A DNA stretch of 60,665 nucleotides from Bacteroidota bacterium (GTDB taxonomy: Bacteria; Bacteroidota; Rhodothermia; Rhodothermales; Bin80), in NCBI GenBank assembly GCA_026709335.1, contig JAPOTE010000107.1, forward strand, positions 1-60,665. The letters run 5' to 3'. Shown in pieces: positions 1-7,388 of the stretch (position 1 is the stretch's first letter; every line of letters starts with the position of its first letter). Made by a program: the position numbers and the translations under genes. The notes beneath the pieces were generated by a model. It did no database searches, had not been told where the DNA came from, and saw only the letters and a list, made by a program, of their open reading frames with translations.

Positions 1-51
1 GAAGGCGGTCGCACGGTTGGCGCAGGCGTCGTAACTAATATTCTTGATTGA
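1..51 (+). CDS. tuf: Elongation factor Tu, C-terminal end (partial)
   Basis: Only the last 16 codons and the TGA stop lie in the window; the gene starts upstream. The frame reads EGGRTVGAGVVTNILD, the typical C-terminal end of EF-Tu (the beta-barrel domain 3 strand with the GGRTVGAG motif). EF-Tu brings aminoacyl-tRNA to the ribosome as a GTP complex. The downstream order tRNA-Trp, secE, nusG, rplK is the usual one after tuf in many bacteria and supports the call. Confidence 0.95.
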   Translation, partial: EGGRTVGAGVVTNILD

Positions 52-65
52 ACCCTGATAAATTA

Positions 66-141
<76 letters not shown>

Positions 142-154
142 AACATTCTGCTAA

Positions 155-352
155 ATGAAAAAAATATTTATAAAAATTCGAAACTACCTTGAAGAGGTAG
201 CCACGGAGATGCGTAAAGCCAGTTGGCCTCAACGAAAAGAACTGATCAGTCATACCGTAATCACACTTGTGTCCAGTTTTGTTCTCGCATTGTTCATTTT
301 TGGTGCTGATCGGGTGATCAGCCGAATTCTTGATGTGATATATCCTGGCTAA
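155..352 (+). CDS. secE: Preprotein translocase subunit SecE
   Basis: Short 65-residue form of SecE, the clamp subunit that holds SecY in the Sec translocon of the inner membrane. An N-terminal amphipathic stretch contains the family hallmark ATEMRKASWPQRKEL (residues about 16-30). One transmembrane helix follows (about 34-54), then a short tail. The single-helix form is the usual length outside the Enterobacteria. It lies 13 bases after tRNA-Trp and 16 bases before nusG, the conserved secE-nusG pair. Confidence 0.96.
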   Translation: MKKIFIKIRNYLEEVATEMRKASWPQRKELISHTVITLVSSFVLALFIFGADRVISRILDVIYPG

Positions 353-368
353 GTTGCCTTAGATCAAC

Positions 369-938
369 ATGGAACGAGTACAAAAAGCTGAATTTAAGTG
401 GTATGCATTGCAAACATTCTCGGGGTACGAGAAGAAAGTCAAGGAGTATATTATTGAGACTGTTGAACGTGAGGGATTCTCTGATCAACTTAGGGATATC
501 TTGATTCCAACTCAAAATATCTTTGTTATGCGGGGCGGCAAGAAACGCACGCGTGAAAAAACAGATTTTCCCGGATATATGCTGGTAAATGTGGCGCTGG
601 ATCAGCATCTTGTTCATCTGTTCAAGGAGCAGATCTTTAAGCAAAAAAGAGAGGCGATAAAATGGTTGCCTACTCGTGACCATCCAGAGCCGATCCTTGA
701 AGAAGATATCCAGCGAATTCTTGGTCGGATTGACGATGCCCGAGAAGCTGGCGATAAACCTGAAATCCCGTTTGCAACTGGCGATAAAATCCGTGTGGTA
801 GATGGTCCATTTAACAATTTTTCCGGTATTGTTGACGACGTCTACCCAGATAAAATGAAGGTCAGAGTGATGGTCTCTATCTTCGGTCGAAAGACCCCTG
901 TAGAGCTAGATTACTTGCAAATTGTTCCTGAAGAATAA
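369..938 (+). CDS. nusG: Transcription termination/antitermination protein NusG
   Basis: 189 residues, close to the usual 180-200. The N-terminal NGN domain starts near [15 protein letters not shown] (about 11-25), which binds the RNA polymerase clamp, and includes the PGYML segment. The C-terminal KOW domain (about 135-187) contains [16 protein letters not shown] and [11 protein letters not shown], the surface that contacts Rho or ribosomal protein S10. NusG couples transcription to translation and modulates pausing. It sits directly between secE and rplK, as in most bacteria. Confidence 0.97.
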   Translation: MERVQKAEFKWYALQTFSGYEKKVKEYIIETVEREGFSDQLRDILIPTQNIFVMRGGKKRTREKTDFPGYMLVNVALDQHLVHLFKEQIFKQKREAIKWLPTRDHPEPILEEDIQRILGRIDDAREAGDKPEIPFATGDKIRVVDGPFNNFSGIVDDVYPDKMKVRVMVSIFGRKTPVELDYLQIVPEE

Positions 939-1023
939 AATAAATTCTAATTTCGGGAACCTTTATAATTTGGTCCAGTATGAATGGGCTACCCTTAATT
1001 TTCGCGTTAACTGTAAGATTAAA

Positions 1024-1464
1024 ATGGCTGCAGGGAAACCCGTTGAAAACCTGATTAAGCTCCAGGTCAAGGCCGGCCAGGCAAACCCGGCCCCTCCAAT
1101 TGGTCCAGCCTTGGGGCAATATGGTTTGAATATTATGGATTTCTGCAATCAGTTCAATGCGGCCACGAAGGATCGTATGGGACTGGTGCTTCCTGTGGTC
1201 ATCAGTGTTTATGCGGACAAATCTTTTTCATTCATTGTCAAGAGTCCCCCTGCTGCGGTATTGTTGCTACAGGCAATCGGTATTGACAAAGGAGCAGACG
1301 ATTCAATCCGAAATAAAGTCGGCTCGGTAACATGGGATATCTGCCGTGAGATCGCACAGAAAAAAATGGATGACTTGAATGCGTTTGATCTTGACAAAGG
1401 GGCTGCAATGATCGCCGGCACTGCCCGGTCCATGGGAATCATCGTTACAGAAGGACCTAGCTAA
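1024..1464 (+). CDS. rplK: 50S ribosomal protein L11
   Basis: 146 residues when started at the ATG at 1024 ([15 protein letters not shown]). The frame stays open upstream to 922, but those 34 codons overlap the end of nusG and have no counterpart in L11, so they were left out. The N-terminal domain has [18 protein letters not shown], the proline-rich segment that contacts EF-G and release factors. The C-terminal domain binds the GTPase-centre region of 23S rRNA ([23 protein letters not shown]). L11 is needed for ribosome-dependent RelA activation in families studied elsewhere. No Shine-Dalgarno sequence precedes the start. Confidence 0.96.
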   Translation: MAAGKPVENLIKLQVKAGQANPAPPIGPALGQYGLNIMDFCNQFNAATKDRMGLVLPVVISVYADKSFSFIVKSPPAAVLLLQAIGIDKGADDSIRNKVGSVTWDICREIAQKKMDDLNAFDLDKGAAMIAGTARSMGIIVTEGPS

Positions 1465-1505
1465 AATTTGATTCGCCCCGACCATCAGGTGGGAGTGTGA
1501 ACCCT

Positions 1506-1531
1506 CATGTATGTAGTACATGTATGTAGTA
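1506..1531 (+). repeat. Perfect 13-bp tandem direct repeat between rplK and rplA
   Basis: The unit CATGTATGTAGTA occurs twice with no gap (1506-1518 and 1519-1531) in the 95-base rplK-rplA spacer. It lies about 29 bases upstream of the rplA start. No coding frame or known element explains it. It may be simple slippage or a translational control element for L1, which binds its own mRNA in other bacteria. Confidence 0.75.
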
Positions 1532-1559
1532 ATCGTAACCACTGAATACGACTGATTGT

Positions 1560-2270
1560 ATGGCAAGGAAAGGAAAGCGCTACGTAAATGCTTCAAAAAT
1601 AATTCAGGAAGCTGGCGGGGGGCCGTTTACGTTGCAAGAAGCTGCGAATGTTCTGAAACAGATCAAGCCTGCGAGGTTCAATGAATCCGTGGATCTTGAT
1701 CTTCGGTTAGGCGTTGATCCGCGTCATGCAGATCAGATGGTCCGTGGTAGCGTAGCATTACCACATGGTACAGGTAAAGAGATTCGGGTCCTCGTCCTTG
1801 CTAGTCCGGATAAACAGCAGGAGGCCAAGGACGCAGGTGCCGAACATGTTGGCCTCGATGACTATATCCAACAGATTCAGGAGGGATGGACAGATATTGA
1901 TGTGATCATCGCAACTCCAAATGTGATGTCCAAAGTTGGTCGACTTGGACGCGTGCTGGGACCTAGGGGATTAATGCCAAATCCTAAGAGTGGAACGGTC
2001 ACTATGGATGTGGCGGACGCAGTTAAGGCTGTTAAAGCTGGAAAGATAGATTTTCGTGTGGATAAGCAGGGAAATCTCCACACAGGGATCGGACGCGCAT
2101 CATTTACTGCCACACAGATAGAAGAGAATACCCGTGTTTTTCTCCTAGAAGTTTTACGTCTTCGTCCTTCCTCCGCAAAAGGTGCTTATATACGCTCAAT
2201 TACCCTGTCAACTACCATGGGACCTGCGATTGAGATTGCATCTTCGGAAGCTATTAACATTGTTCGATAA
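1560..2270 (+). CDS. rplA: 50S ribosomal protein L1
   Basis: 236 residues, near the usual 229-235. It carries L1 signatures: [12 protein letters not shown] (about 64-75), a central domain with the [14 protein letters not shown] loop (about 139-152), and the C-terminal segment [17 protein letters not shown]1 forms the mobile stalk at the ribosomal E site and, in E. coli, represses its own operon by binding mRNA. The ATG at 1560 is preceded by a 95-base spacer with a 13-bp tandem repeat, and rplJ follows after six bases, so translation of the two is probably coupled. Confidence 0.97.
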   Translation: MARKGKRYVNASKIIQEAGGGPFTLQEAANVLKQIKPARFNESVDLDLRLGVDPRHADQMVRGSVALPHGTGKEIRVLVLASPDKQQEAKDAGAEHVGLDDYIQQIQEGWTDIDVIIATPNVMSKVGRLGRVLGPRGLMPNPKSGTVTMDVADAVKAVKAGKIDFRVDKQGNLHTGIGRASFTATQIEENTRVFLLEVLRLRPSSAKGAYIRSITLSTTMGPAIEIASSEAINIVR

Positions 2271-2276
2271 ACTTAT

Positions 2277-2807
2277 ATGTCAGTCACCAAAGCTCAGAAA
2301 GAAGCCGTTGTTGCGCTTTTGACAGAAAAGCTGGCGGACAAACCCTCCGTTTACGTAACGGACTATAAAGGCCTCAATGTAGAAGAAGTCAGTCAATTGA
2401 GACAGATTTTGCGCGAAGCCGGCGTAGAGTACAGAGTAGTTAAAAATACACTGCTCAAACGTGCCATGGAGAATACAGGCGGGTATGACGAGGCGTTTGA
2501 TTACTTGAATGGCCCTACCGCAGTGGCCATCAGTGTTCAACCAAATGCCGCAGCGAAGGCTATCAAAGTCTTCAGGAAAAAGTCTAATCAGTCGCTCCCC
2601 GAACTAAAAGCCGCAATTGTAGATGGCGCTCTGTTCAAAGGAAATCAACTTGATGAATTGGCTACTCTGAAAGGCAAGGAAGAACTTCTCGGAGAAGTCG
2701 TTACCTTATTGCTTTCACCAATCCAGAATGTTGCTTCGGCAATTGAATCGCAGGGAAGCAATTTATTGGCAATTTTGGAATCACTACAAAACCGTGTCGA
2801 GGCCTAA
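2277..2807 (+). CDS. rplJ: 50S ribosomal protein L10
   Basis: 176 residues. The N-terminal rRNA-binding domain contains YVTDYKGLNVEEVSQLRQ and EYRVVKNTLLKRAM (about 26-66). The C-terminal helix (about 135-176) is where L7/L12 dimers dock to form the ribosomal stalk. It starts six bases after rplA and is followed by a 75-base spacer with two competing hairpins before rplL. L10 with L7/L12 is the autoregulator of this operon in E. coli. Confidence 0.97.
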   Translation: MSVTKAQKEAVVALLTEKLADKPSVYVTDYKGLNVEEVSQLRQILREAGVEYRVVKNTLLKRAMENTGGYDEAFDYLNGPTAVAISVQPNAAAKAIKVFRKKSNQSLPELKAAIVDGALFKGNQLDELATLKGKEELLGEVVTLLLSPIQNVASAIESQGSNLLAILESLQNRVEA

Positions 2808-2810
2808 CCC

Positions 2811-2859
2811 GCCTCAATCCCTTAATTCGCGGCGCAGCTGTTGAGGCTGAGACCGCCGC
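2811..2859 (+). promoter_or_regulatory. Two mutually exclusive hairpins in the rplJ-rplL spacer
   Basis: Stem A pairs GCCTCAA (2811-2817) with TTGAGGC (2841-2847). Stem B pairs GCGGCG (2829-2834) with CGCCGC (2854-2859). The arms interleave, so only one can form at a time. This is the layout of an RNA switch or attenuator and could set the higher dose of L7/L12 relative to L10. That role is inference; no folding energy was computed. Confidence 0.45.
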
Positions 2860-2882
2860 CGGAAAACTTGTGAATAAAAATT

Positions 2883-3263
2883 ATGGCAGACTTAAAAGCA
2901 CTGGCTGAACAGCTGGTATCCCTGACAATCAAAGAGGCAAGCGATCTCGCCTCAATTTTAGAGACTGAGCACGGTATCAAACCTGCCGCAGCTGCAGTCG
3001 CAGTAGCTGCACCGGGTGCAGCCACTGGTGAAGCAGCCGAGGCTGCAGAACAGACAGCATTTGATGTCATCCTGAATGGCTTTGGTAGCAGCAAGATTGG
3101 TGTGATCAAGGAGGTACGAGCAGTCACCGGGCTGGGATTGAAAGAAGCCAAGGCATTGGTGGACAGTGTGCCTGCTCCAGTGAAAGAAGGCGTGTCAAAA
3201 GATGAAGCGAATGAAATAAAAACACGTCTTGAATCTGCGGGCGCAGAAATAGAACTCAAGTAA
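2883..3263 (+). CDS. rplL: 50S ribosomal protein L7/L12
   Basis: 126 residues. The N-terminal dimerisation helix (1-32) is followed by an alanine-rich flexible hinge (about 36-58, [12 protein letters not shown]). The globular C-terminal domain recruits translation factors; visible motifs are [32 protein letters not shown] and [21 protein letters not shown]. The ATG at 2883 follows an A-rich stretch and lies 24 bases beyond a G+C-rich hairpin. L7/L12 is the multi-copy stalk protein of the ribosome. Confidence 0.97.
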   Translation: MADLKALAEQLVSLTIKEASDLASILETEHGIKPAAAAVAVAAPGAATGEAAEAAEQTAFDVILNGFGSSKIGVIKEVRAVTGLGLKEAKALVDSVPAPVKEGVSKDEANEIKTRLESAGAEIELK

Positions 3264-3264
3264 T

Positions 3265-3311
3265 CTTGGCCTCCGCCAAGTTACCAGATGCACCGGCATT
3301 TTGTTTGCCGG
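3265..3311 (+). promoter_or_regulatory. Tandem hairpins in the rplL-rpoB spacer
   Basis: Hairpin 1 is CTTGGC (3265-3270), a four-base loop, and GCCAAG (3275-3280). Hairpin 2 is CCGGC (3293-3297), a nine-base loop, and GCCGG (3307-3311). Neither is followed by a T-run, so they are not standard terminators. In E. coli this spacer holds an attenuator and an RNase III site that lower rpoBC expression relative to the ribosomal genes; a similar role here is inferred from position only. Confidence 0.5.
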
Positions 3312-3337
3312 ACTACTTATGACCAGACTAGGCATAT

Positions 3338-6300
3338 ATGTCCAGTAAGAATGGCCAGTATACCGAGCGAGTGAACTTCGCTCGGTCAGTCCCTGTGTTG
3401 GATTACCCTGATTTTCTGGGTATTCAACTTGAATCCTATGAAGACTTCATCCAGGCAAGATTGTCTCCGGATGAGCGCTCCGAAGAGAAAGGATTGCAGC
3501 AGATCTTTCTGAATCACTTTCCCATTGAAGATACCCACGGGCGCTATATTCTTGAGTTCATTGATTACTCGCTTGGTGTACCCAAACATTCTATTGAAGA
3601 ATGTCTTGCACAGGGATTGAATTTTTCTATTCCCCTCAGAGCTACATTACGCCTTTCTGCAAAAGAAGATGAGGATGAGGATGAAGCGGAAGAAGCAGTT
3701 GAACAGGAAGTCTATCTTGGGGATTTGCCCGCAATGACCTCCCGCGGCTCGTTCGTGATTAATGGCGCTGAACGAGTTGTCGTATCTCAATTACATCGGA
3801 GCCCCGGGGTTTTCTTTGGACAAGCGGTTCATCCAAATGGTACACAGCTGTTCTCAGCACGTATTATTCCTTTCAGGGGGTCATGGATCGAGTTTTCCAC
3901 AGACGTACAGAACGTCATGTGGGCGTACATTGATCGCAAAAGAAAACTGCCTGTCACCACGCTACTGCGTGCAATGGGCTTTGGAGAAACGGATGAGATT
4001 ATCCGCCTTTTTGACTTAGCCAAAGGTATATCCCTTACTACAAAAAAAGCTTTTAAGAAGTCTTTGGGATCCATACTCGCATTTGATGTTACGCGAAAAG
4101 TTACGCCGATTCGGGTATACGACGAAAAGACTCAAGAATTTCTCGGATACCAAGAACGGGAAACTGGATTTGCGATTGAATATCAGCAGCGCAACTCGGG
4201 CGAATTCCTCGAGATTGTTGACAAACAGACCGGTGAGATGATTGAGCACATCGATCAAGAAACCGGAGATGTCATTGAGTATATCAATCAGGCAACTGGC
4301 GAGGTTATTGAGGAAAAAATCAACCGGATCATTCTACCTGCGGACCGTGCTCTTCAGGAGGAAGACTGGGTCTCTCTGCAAAACTACGATATAGATCGGA
4401 TCTATGTCTTACATGAAGAAGAGGAGCAGGAATCTCTCGATACGAGTACTCTGATCAAAACAATCAGGCGTGATCCGGCGACGAATCAAACTGAAGCGTT
4501 TGAGGAGTTGTATCGAGTACTCCGAGACAGCGATCCACCCGATTCCGATGCAGCAAAAAACATACTCGATCGACTCATCTTCAGTGAGAAGCGCTATGAT
4601 TTGGGAGCAGTAGGGCGTTATCGAATTAATAAACGTCTAGGATTAAATGTACCTCCAGAAACGGTCACGCTTACACAGGAAGATATTGTAATCATTATTC
4701 GCAGGTTATTGGAGTTACGCTCTGAGCAAAGCGGGTTAGATGATATTGATCATTTAAGTAATCGGCGCGTGCGAACAGTTGGGGAGCAATTGGGTGCACA
4801 ATTCTCATTAGGATTGGCTCGCATGGCTCGCACCATTCGTGAACGGATGAATGCTCGCGACGCAGATTCGCTGACACCTCAGGATCTGGTGAATGCCAAG
4901 ACGATTGCAAGTGTCATCAATACATTCTTCGGTACGAATCAGCTGAGTCAGTATATGGATCAGACTAATCCACTGGCTGAATTGACTCACAAGCGTCGCA
5001 TGTCGGCTTTGGGACCGGGTGGACTTACTCGGGAGCGTGCGGGGTTCGAAGTGCGAGATGTTCACTATACACATTACGGAAGGCTTTGCCCAATCGAAAC
5101 TCCCGAAGGCCCCAATATTGGGTTGATTTCATCGCTCTGCGTACATGGTCGGATTAATCATTTTGGATTTATTGAAACCCCATATCGGCGTGTAAGTGAA
5201 GGAAAGGTAACCGATTCGATTGTGTACCTCTCCGCAGAAGAGGAGGACGAAGCAATCATTGCCCAAGCCAATGCGCTCATTGATGAAGAAGGGAATTTCT
5301 TGGATGATCTTGTCCGATGCCGTCATCGAGGAGAATTCCCGTCAGAACGACCGGAGCGAATTCAGTTTATGGATATTTCGCCCAATCAAATTGTTTCCCC
5401 GAGTGCGTCGATCATCCCATTTCTCGAGCACGATGATGCAAACCGGGCACTGATGGGGTCAAATATGCAAAGACAGGCGGTTCCACTGCTTCGCTCGGAG
5501 GCCCCTATAGTGGGTACAGGGATGGAGGGGCGTGTAGCGAGAGATTCGCGAGCCGCTTTGATTGCTGAGGGTAGAGGAACTGTCAAATATGTTGATTCAA
5601 AGCGGATCGTGATTCAGTATAATCAATCTCCCCGTGAACAAAAATTGGCGTTTGAAGAGCCGATAAAAGAGTACAAATTATCCAAATTCCAACGCACGAA
5701 TCAAGATACCTGCATCAACCAGAGGCCAATTGTAAAAAAAGGCCAGAAGGTTCAAAAAGGAACCGTACTGACAGATGGATTTGCAACTGAAAAAGGTGAG
5801 TTGGCACTTGGGAAAAATATACTAGTCGCATTTATGCCTTGGAGGGGGTATAATTTTGAAGATGCAATAGTACTCTCCGAGCGCCTCGTTTCCGAAGATG
5901 TATTCACCTCGGTTCACATTGAAGCCTTTGATCTACAGGTCAGAGAAACAAAGCGTGGACAGGAAGAGCTGACGCGTGAAATTCCGAATGTTTCGGTTGA
6001 GGCCACCAAAGATCTTGATGAGCGGGGAATAATTCGAGTTGGTGCTGAAGTCAAGGCAGGGGATATCATTGTTGGAAAAATCACCCCCAAAGGGGAAACA
6101 GATCCTACTCCCGAAGAAAAATTGCTTAGAGCAATTTTCGGAGACAAAGCTGGTGATGTAAAGGACGCTTCCTTGAAGGCACCTCCCGGCATGGATGGAA
6201 TTGTCATTGATACACAGCTTTTCAGTAGCCGTACTTCCGATCCTGAATCAAAGAAACGTGAGCATCAGCGACTTGCTGAAATAGAAAACACGTTTGAGCG

Positions 6301-7339
6301 AGATTCGACAAAACTATATTCAGAGTTTTCTAAGAAGTTTTTTGAGCTCCTGGAAGGGGTTATCGCAGCAACCAATATTGAGTCCAAAGATGGTGAAATC
6401 ATCATTTCAGAGGGAGCTCCCATCCTCGAATCTGAATTCAAGGATATACGGCCTCACGAGTTGAATCCGAATTTCTCGGTGGAAGGAAAACGTTCGGTCA
6501 AGCAAAATTTAAAAACGCTGTTCAGTAATTTCCACGCAGCTTTTGATCAGATTGACGCCACGGCTAAGCGTGAGCGCCATCGAGCTCAAATGGGAGATGA
6601 ACTCTCCCCTGGAATTATCCAGTTAGCTAAAGTCTATGTCGCAAAGAAACGCAAGATTCAGGTAGGTGACAAGATGGCGGGACGTCACGGCAACAAAGGA
6701 GTCGTTGCACGTATTGTTCCGGTTGAGGATATGCCCTTTCTTGAAGACGGTACCCCGGTTGATATTATTCTTAATCCTCTCGGGGTTCCATCACGTATGA
6801 ATTTGGGCCAGATTTACGAGACATTACTTGGCTGGGCTGGCGTCAAACTTGGTAAGCGTTTTGCCACTCCAAGTTTTGATGGCCCGACTATGGAAGATCT
6901 TGTAGAAAATATGCAAGCAGCAGACCTACCAGTAGATGGAAGAGCCCAGTTATATGATGGCTTGACAGGGGAACCATTTGATCAAAAAACAACTGTTGGT
7001 CAAATCTATATGATGAAGTTGAGTCATCTGGTTGACGACAAGATTCATGCCCGTTCCATTGGTCCCTACAGTCTCATTACTCAGCAACCGTTGGGCGGAA
7101 AGGCTCAATTCGGAGGCCAGAGGCTCGGTGAGATGGAAGTCTGGGCCATGTATGCCTACGGAGCATCCAATGTACTGCAGGAAATGCTGACCTACAAGAG
7201 TGACGATGTGCAAGGACGATCCAAGGCGTACGAATCTATCGTTAAGGGAGAAAACATGCCAGCAGCTGGAACTCCGGAGAGTTTTAACGTACTCGTGCGA
7301 GAGCTTCAGGGACTTGGTCTTGAAGTGACGCTAGACTAA
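3338..7339 (+). CDS. rpoB: DNA-directed RNA polymerase subunit beta
   Basis: 1333 residues, normal for this part of the tree. Visible landmarks are RGSFVINGAERVVVSQLHRSPG (protrusion), the rifampicin pocket QLSQYMDQTNPLAELTHKRR with SALGPGGL, PIETPEGPNIGLI, and the catalytic-core HGNKGVV. It forms the active site with beta-prime. Two oddities: an acidic run near residues 109-124 (KEDEDEDEAEE), and five to six tandem 11-residue repeats at about 264-329. In the rifampicin region the usual resistance positions look wild-type (QYMDQ, HKRR). rpoC follows after 49 bases. Confidence 0.98.
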   Translation: MSSKNGQYTERVNFARSVPVLDYPDFLGIQLESYEDFIQARLSPDERSEEKGLQQIFLNHFPIEDTHGRYILEFIDYSLGVPKHSIEECLAQGLNFSIPLRATLRLSAKEDEDEDEAEEAVEQEVYLGDLPAMTSRGSFVINGAERVVVSQLHRSPGVFFGQAVHPNGTQLFSARIIPFRGSWIEFSTDVQNVMWAYIDRKRKLPVTTLLRAMGFGETDEIIRLFDLAKGISLTTKKAFKKSLGSILAFDVTRKVTPIRVYDEKTQEFLGYQERETGFAIEYQQRNSGEFLEIVDKQTGEMIEHIDQETGDVIEYINQATGEVIEEKINRIILPADRALQEEDWVSLQNYDIDRIYVLHEEEEQESLDTSTLIKTIRRDPATNQTEAFEELYRVLRDSDPPDSDAAKNILDRLIFSEKRYDLGAVGRYRINKRLGLNVPPETVTLTQEDIVIIIRRLLELRSEQSGLDDIDHLSNRRVRTVGEQLGAQFSLGLARMARTIRERMNARDADSLTPQDLVNAKTIASVINTFFGTNQLSQYMDQTNPLAELTHKRRMSALGPGGLTRERAGFEVRDVHYTHYGRLCPIETPEGPNIGLISSLCVHGRINHFGFIETPYRRVSEGKVTDSIVYLSAEEEDEAIIAQANALIDEEGNFLDDLVRCRHRGEFPSERPERIQFMDISPNQIVSPSASIIPFLEHDDANRALMGSNMQRQAVPLLRSEAPIVGTGMEGRVARDSRAALIAEGRGTVKYVDSKRIVIQYNQSPREQKLAFEEPIKEYKLSKFQRTNQDTCINQRPIVKKGQKVQKGTVLTDGFATEKGELALGKNILVAFMPWRGYNFEDAIVLSERLVSEDVFTSVHIEAFDLQVRETKRGQEELTREIPNVSVEATKDLDERGIIRVGAEVKAGDIIVGKITPKGETDPTPEEKLLRAIFGDKAGDVKDASLKAPPGMDGIVIDTQLFSSRTSDPESKKREHQRLAEIENTFERDSTKLYSEFSKKFFELLEGVIAATNIESKDGEIIISEGAPILESEFKDIRPHELNPNFSVEGKRSVKQNLKTLFSNFHAAFDQIDATAKRERHRAQMGDELSPGIIQLAKVYVAKKRKIQVGDKMAGRHGNKGVVARIVPVEDMPFLEDGTPVDIILNPLGVPSRMNLGQIYETLLGWAGVKLGKRFATPSFDGPTMEDLVENMQAADLPVDGRAQLYDGLTGEPFDQKTTVGQIYMMKLSHLVDDKIHARSIGPYSLITQQPLGGKAQFGGQRLGEMEVWAMYAYGASNVLQEMLTYKSDDVQGRSKAYESIVKGENMPAAGTPESFNVLVRELQGLGLEVTLD
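4127..4324 (+). repeat. Tandem 11-residue repeats inside RpoB (33-bp units)
   Basis: RpoB residues 275-329 read as five consecutive 11-residue units: ETGFAIEYQQR, NSGEFLEIVDK, QTGEMIEHIDQ, ETGDVIEYINQ, ATGEVIEEKIN. A more divergent sixth unit, KTQEFLGYQER, precedes them at 264-274. The consensus is x-T-G-E-x-I-E-x-I-x-Q. The underlying 33-bp units have diverged in codon use, so the expansion is old and not a recent slippage or assembly artefact. The segment lies in the lobe (beta-2) region, where lineage-specific insertions are known. Confidence 0.85.
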
Positions 7340-7388
7340 TCGGGCAAATAAATGCCCATCTAACTATAACTATTCAGGCTGACCGATT

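Noticed and set aside
318-683. 121-residue minus-strand frame opposite nusG
   Set aside because: Shadow of the well-supported nusG frame; no domain of its own.
922-1023. Upstream extension of the rplK frame (34 codons)
   Set aside because: It overlaps nusG by 17 bases and encodes residues with no L11 counterpart; the ATG at 1024 gives the standard 146-residue protein.
4160-4324. RpoB repeat as a DNA satellite, slippage tract or assembly error
   Set aside because: Codon use differs between units, so it is a diverged protein-level repeat rather than identical DNA copies.
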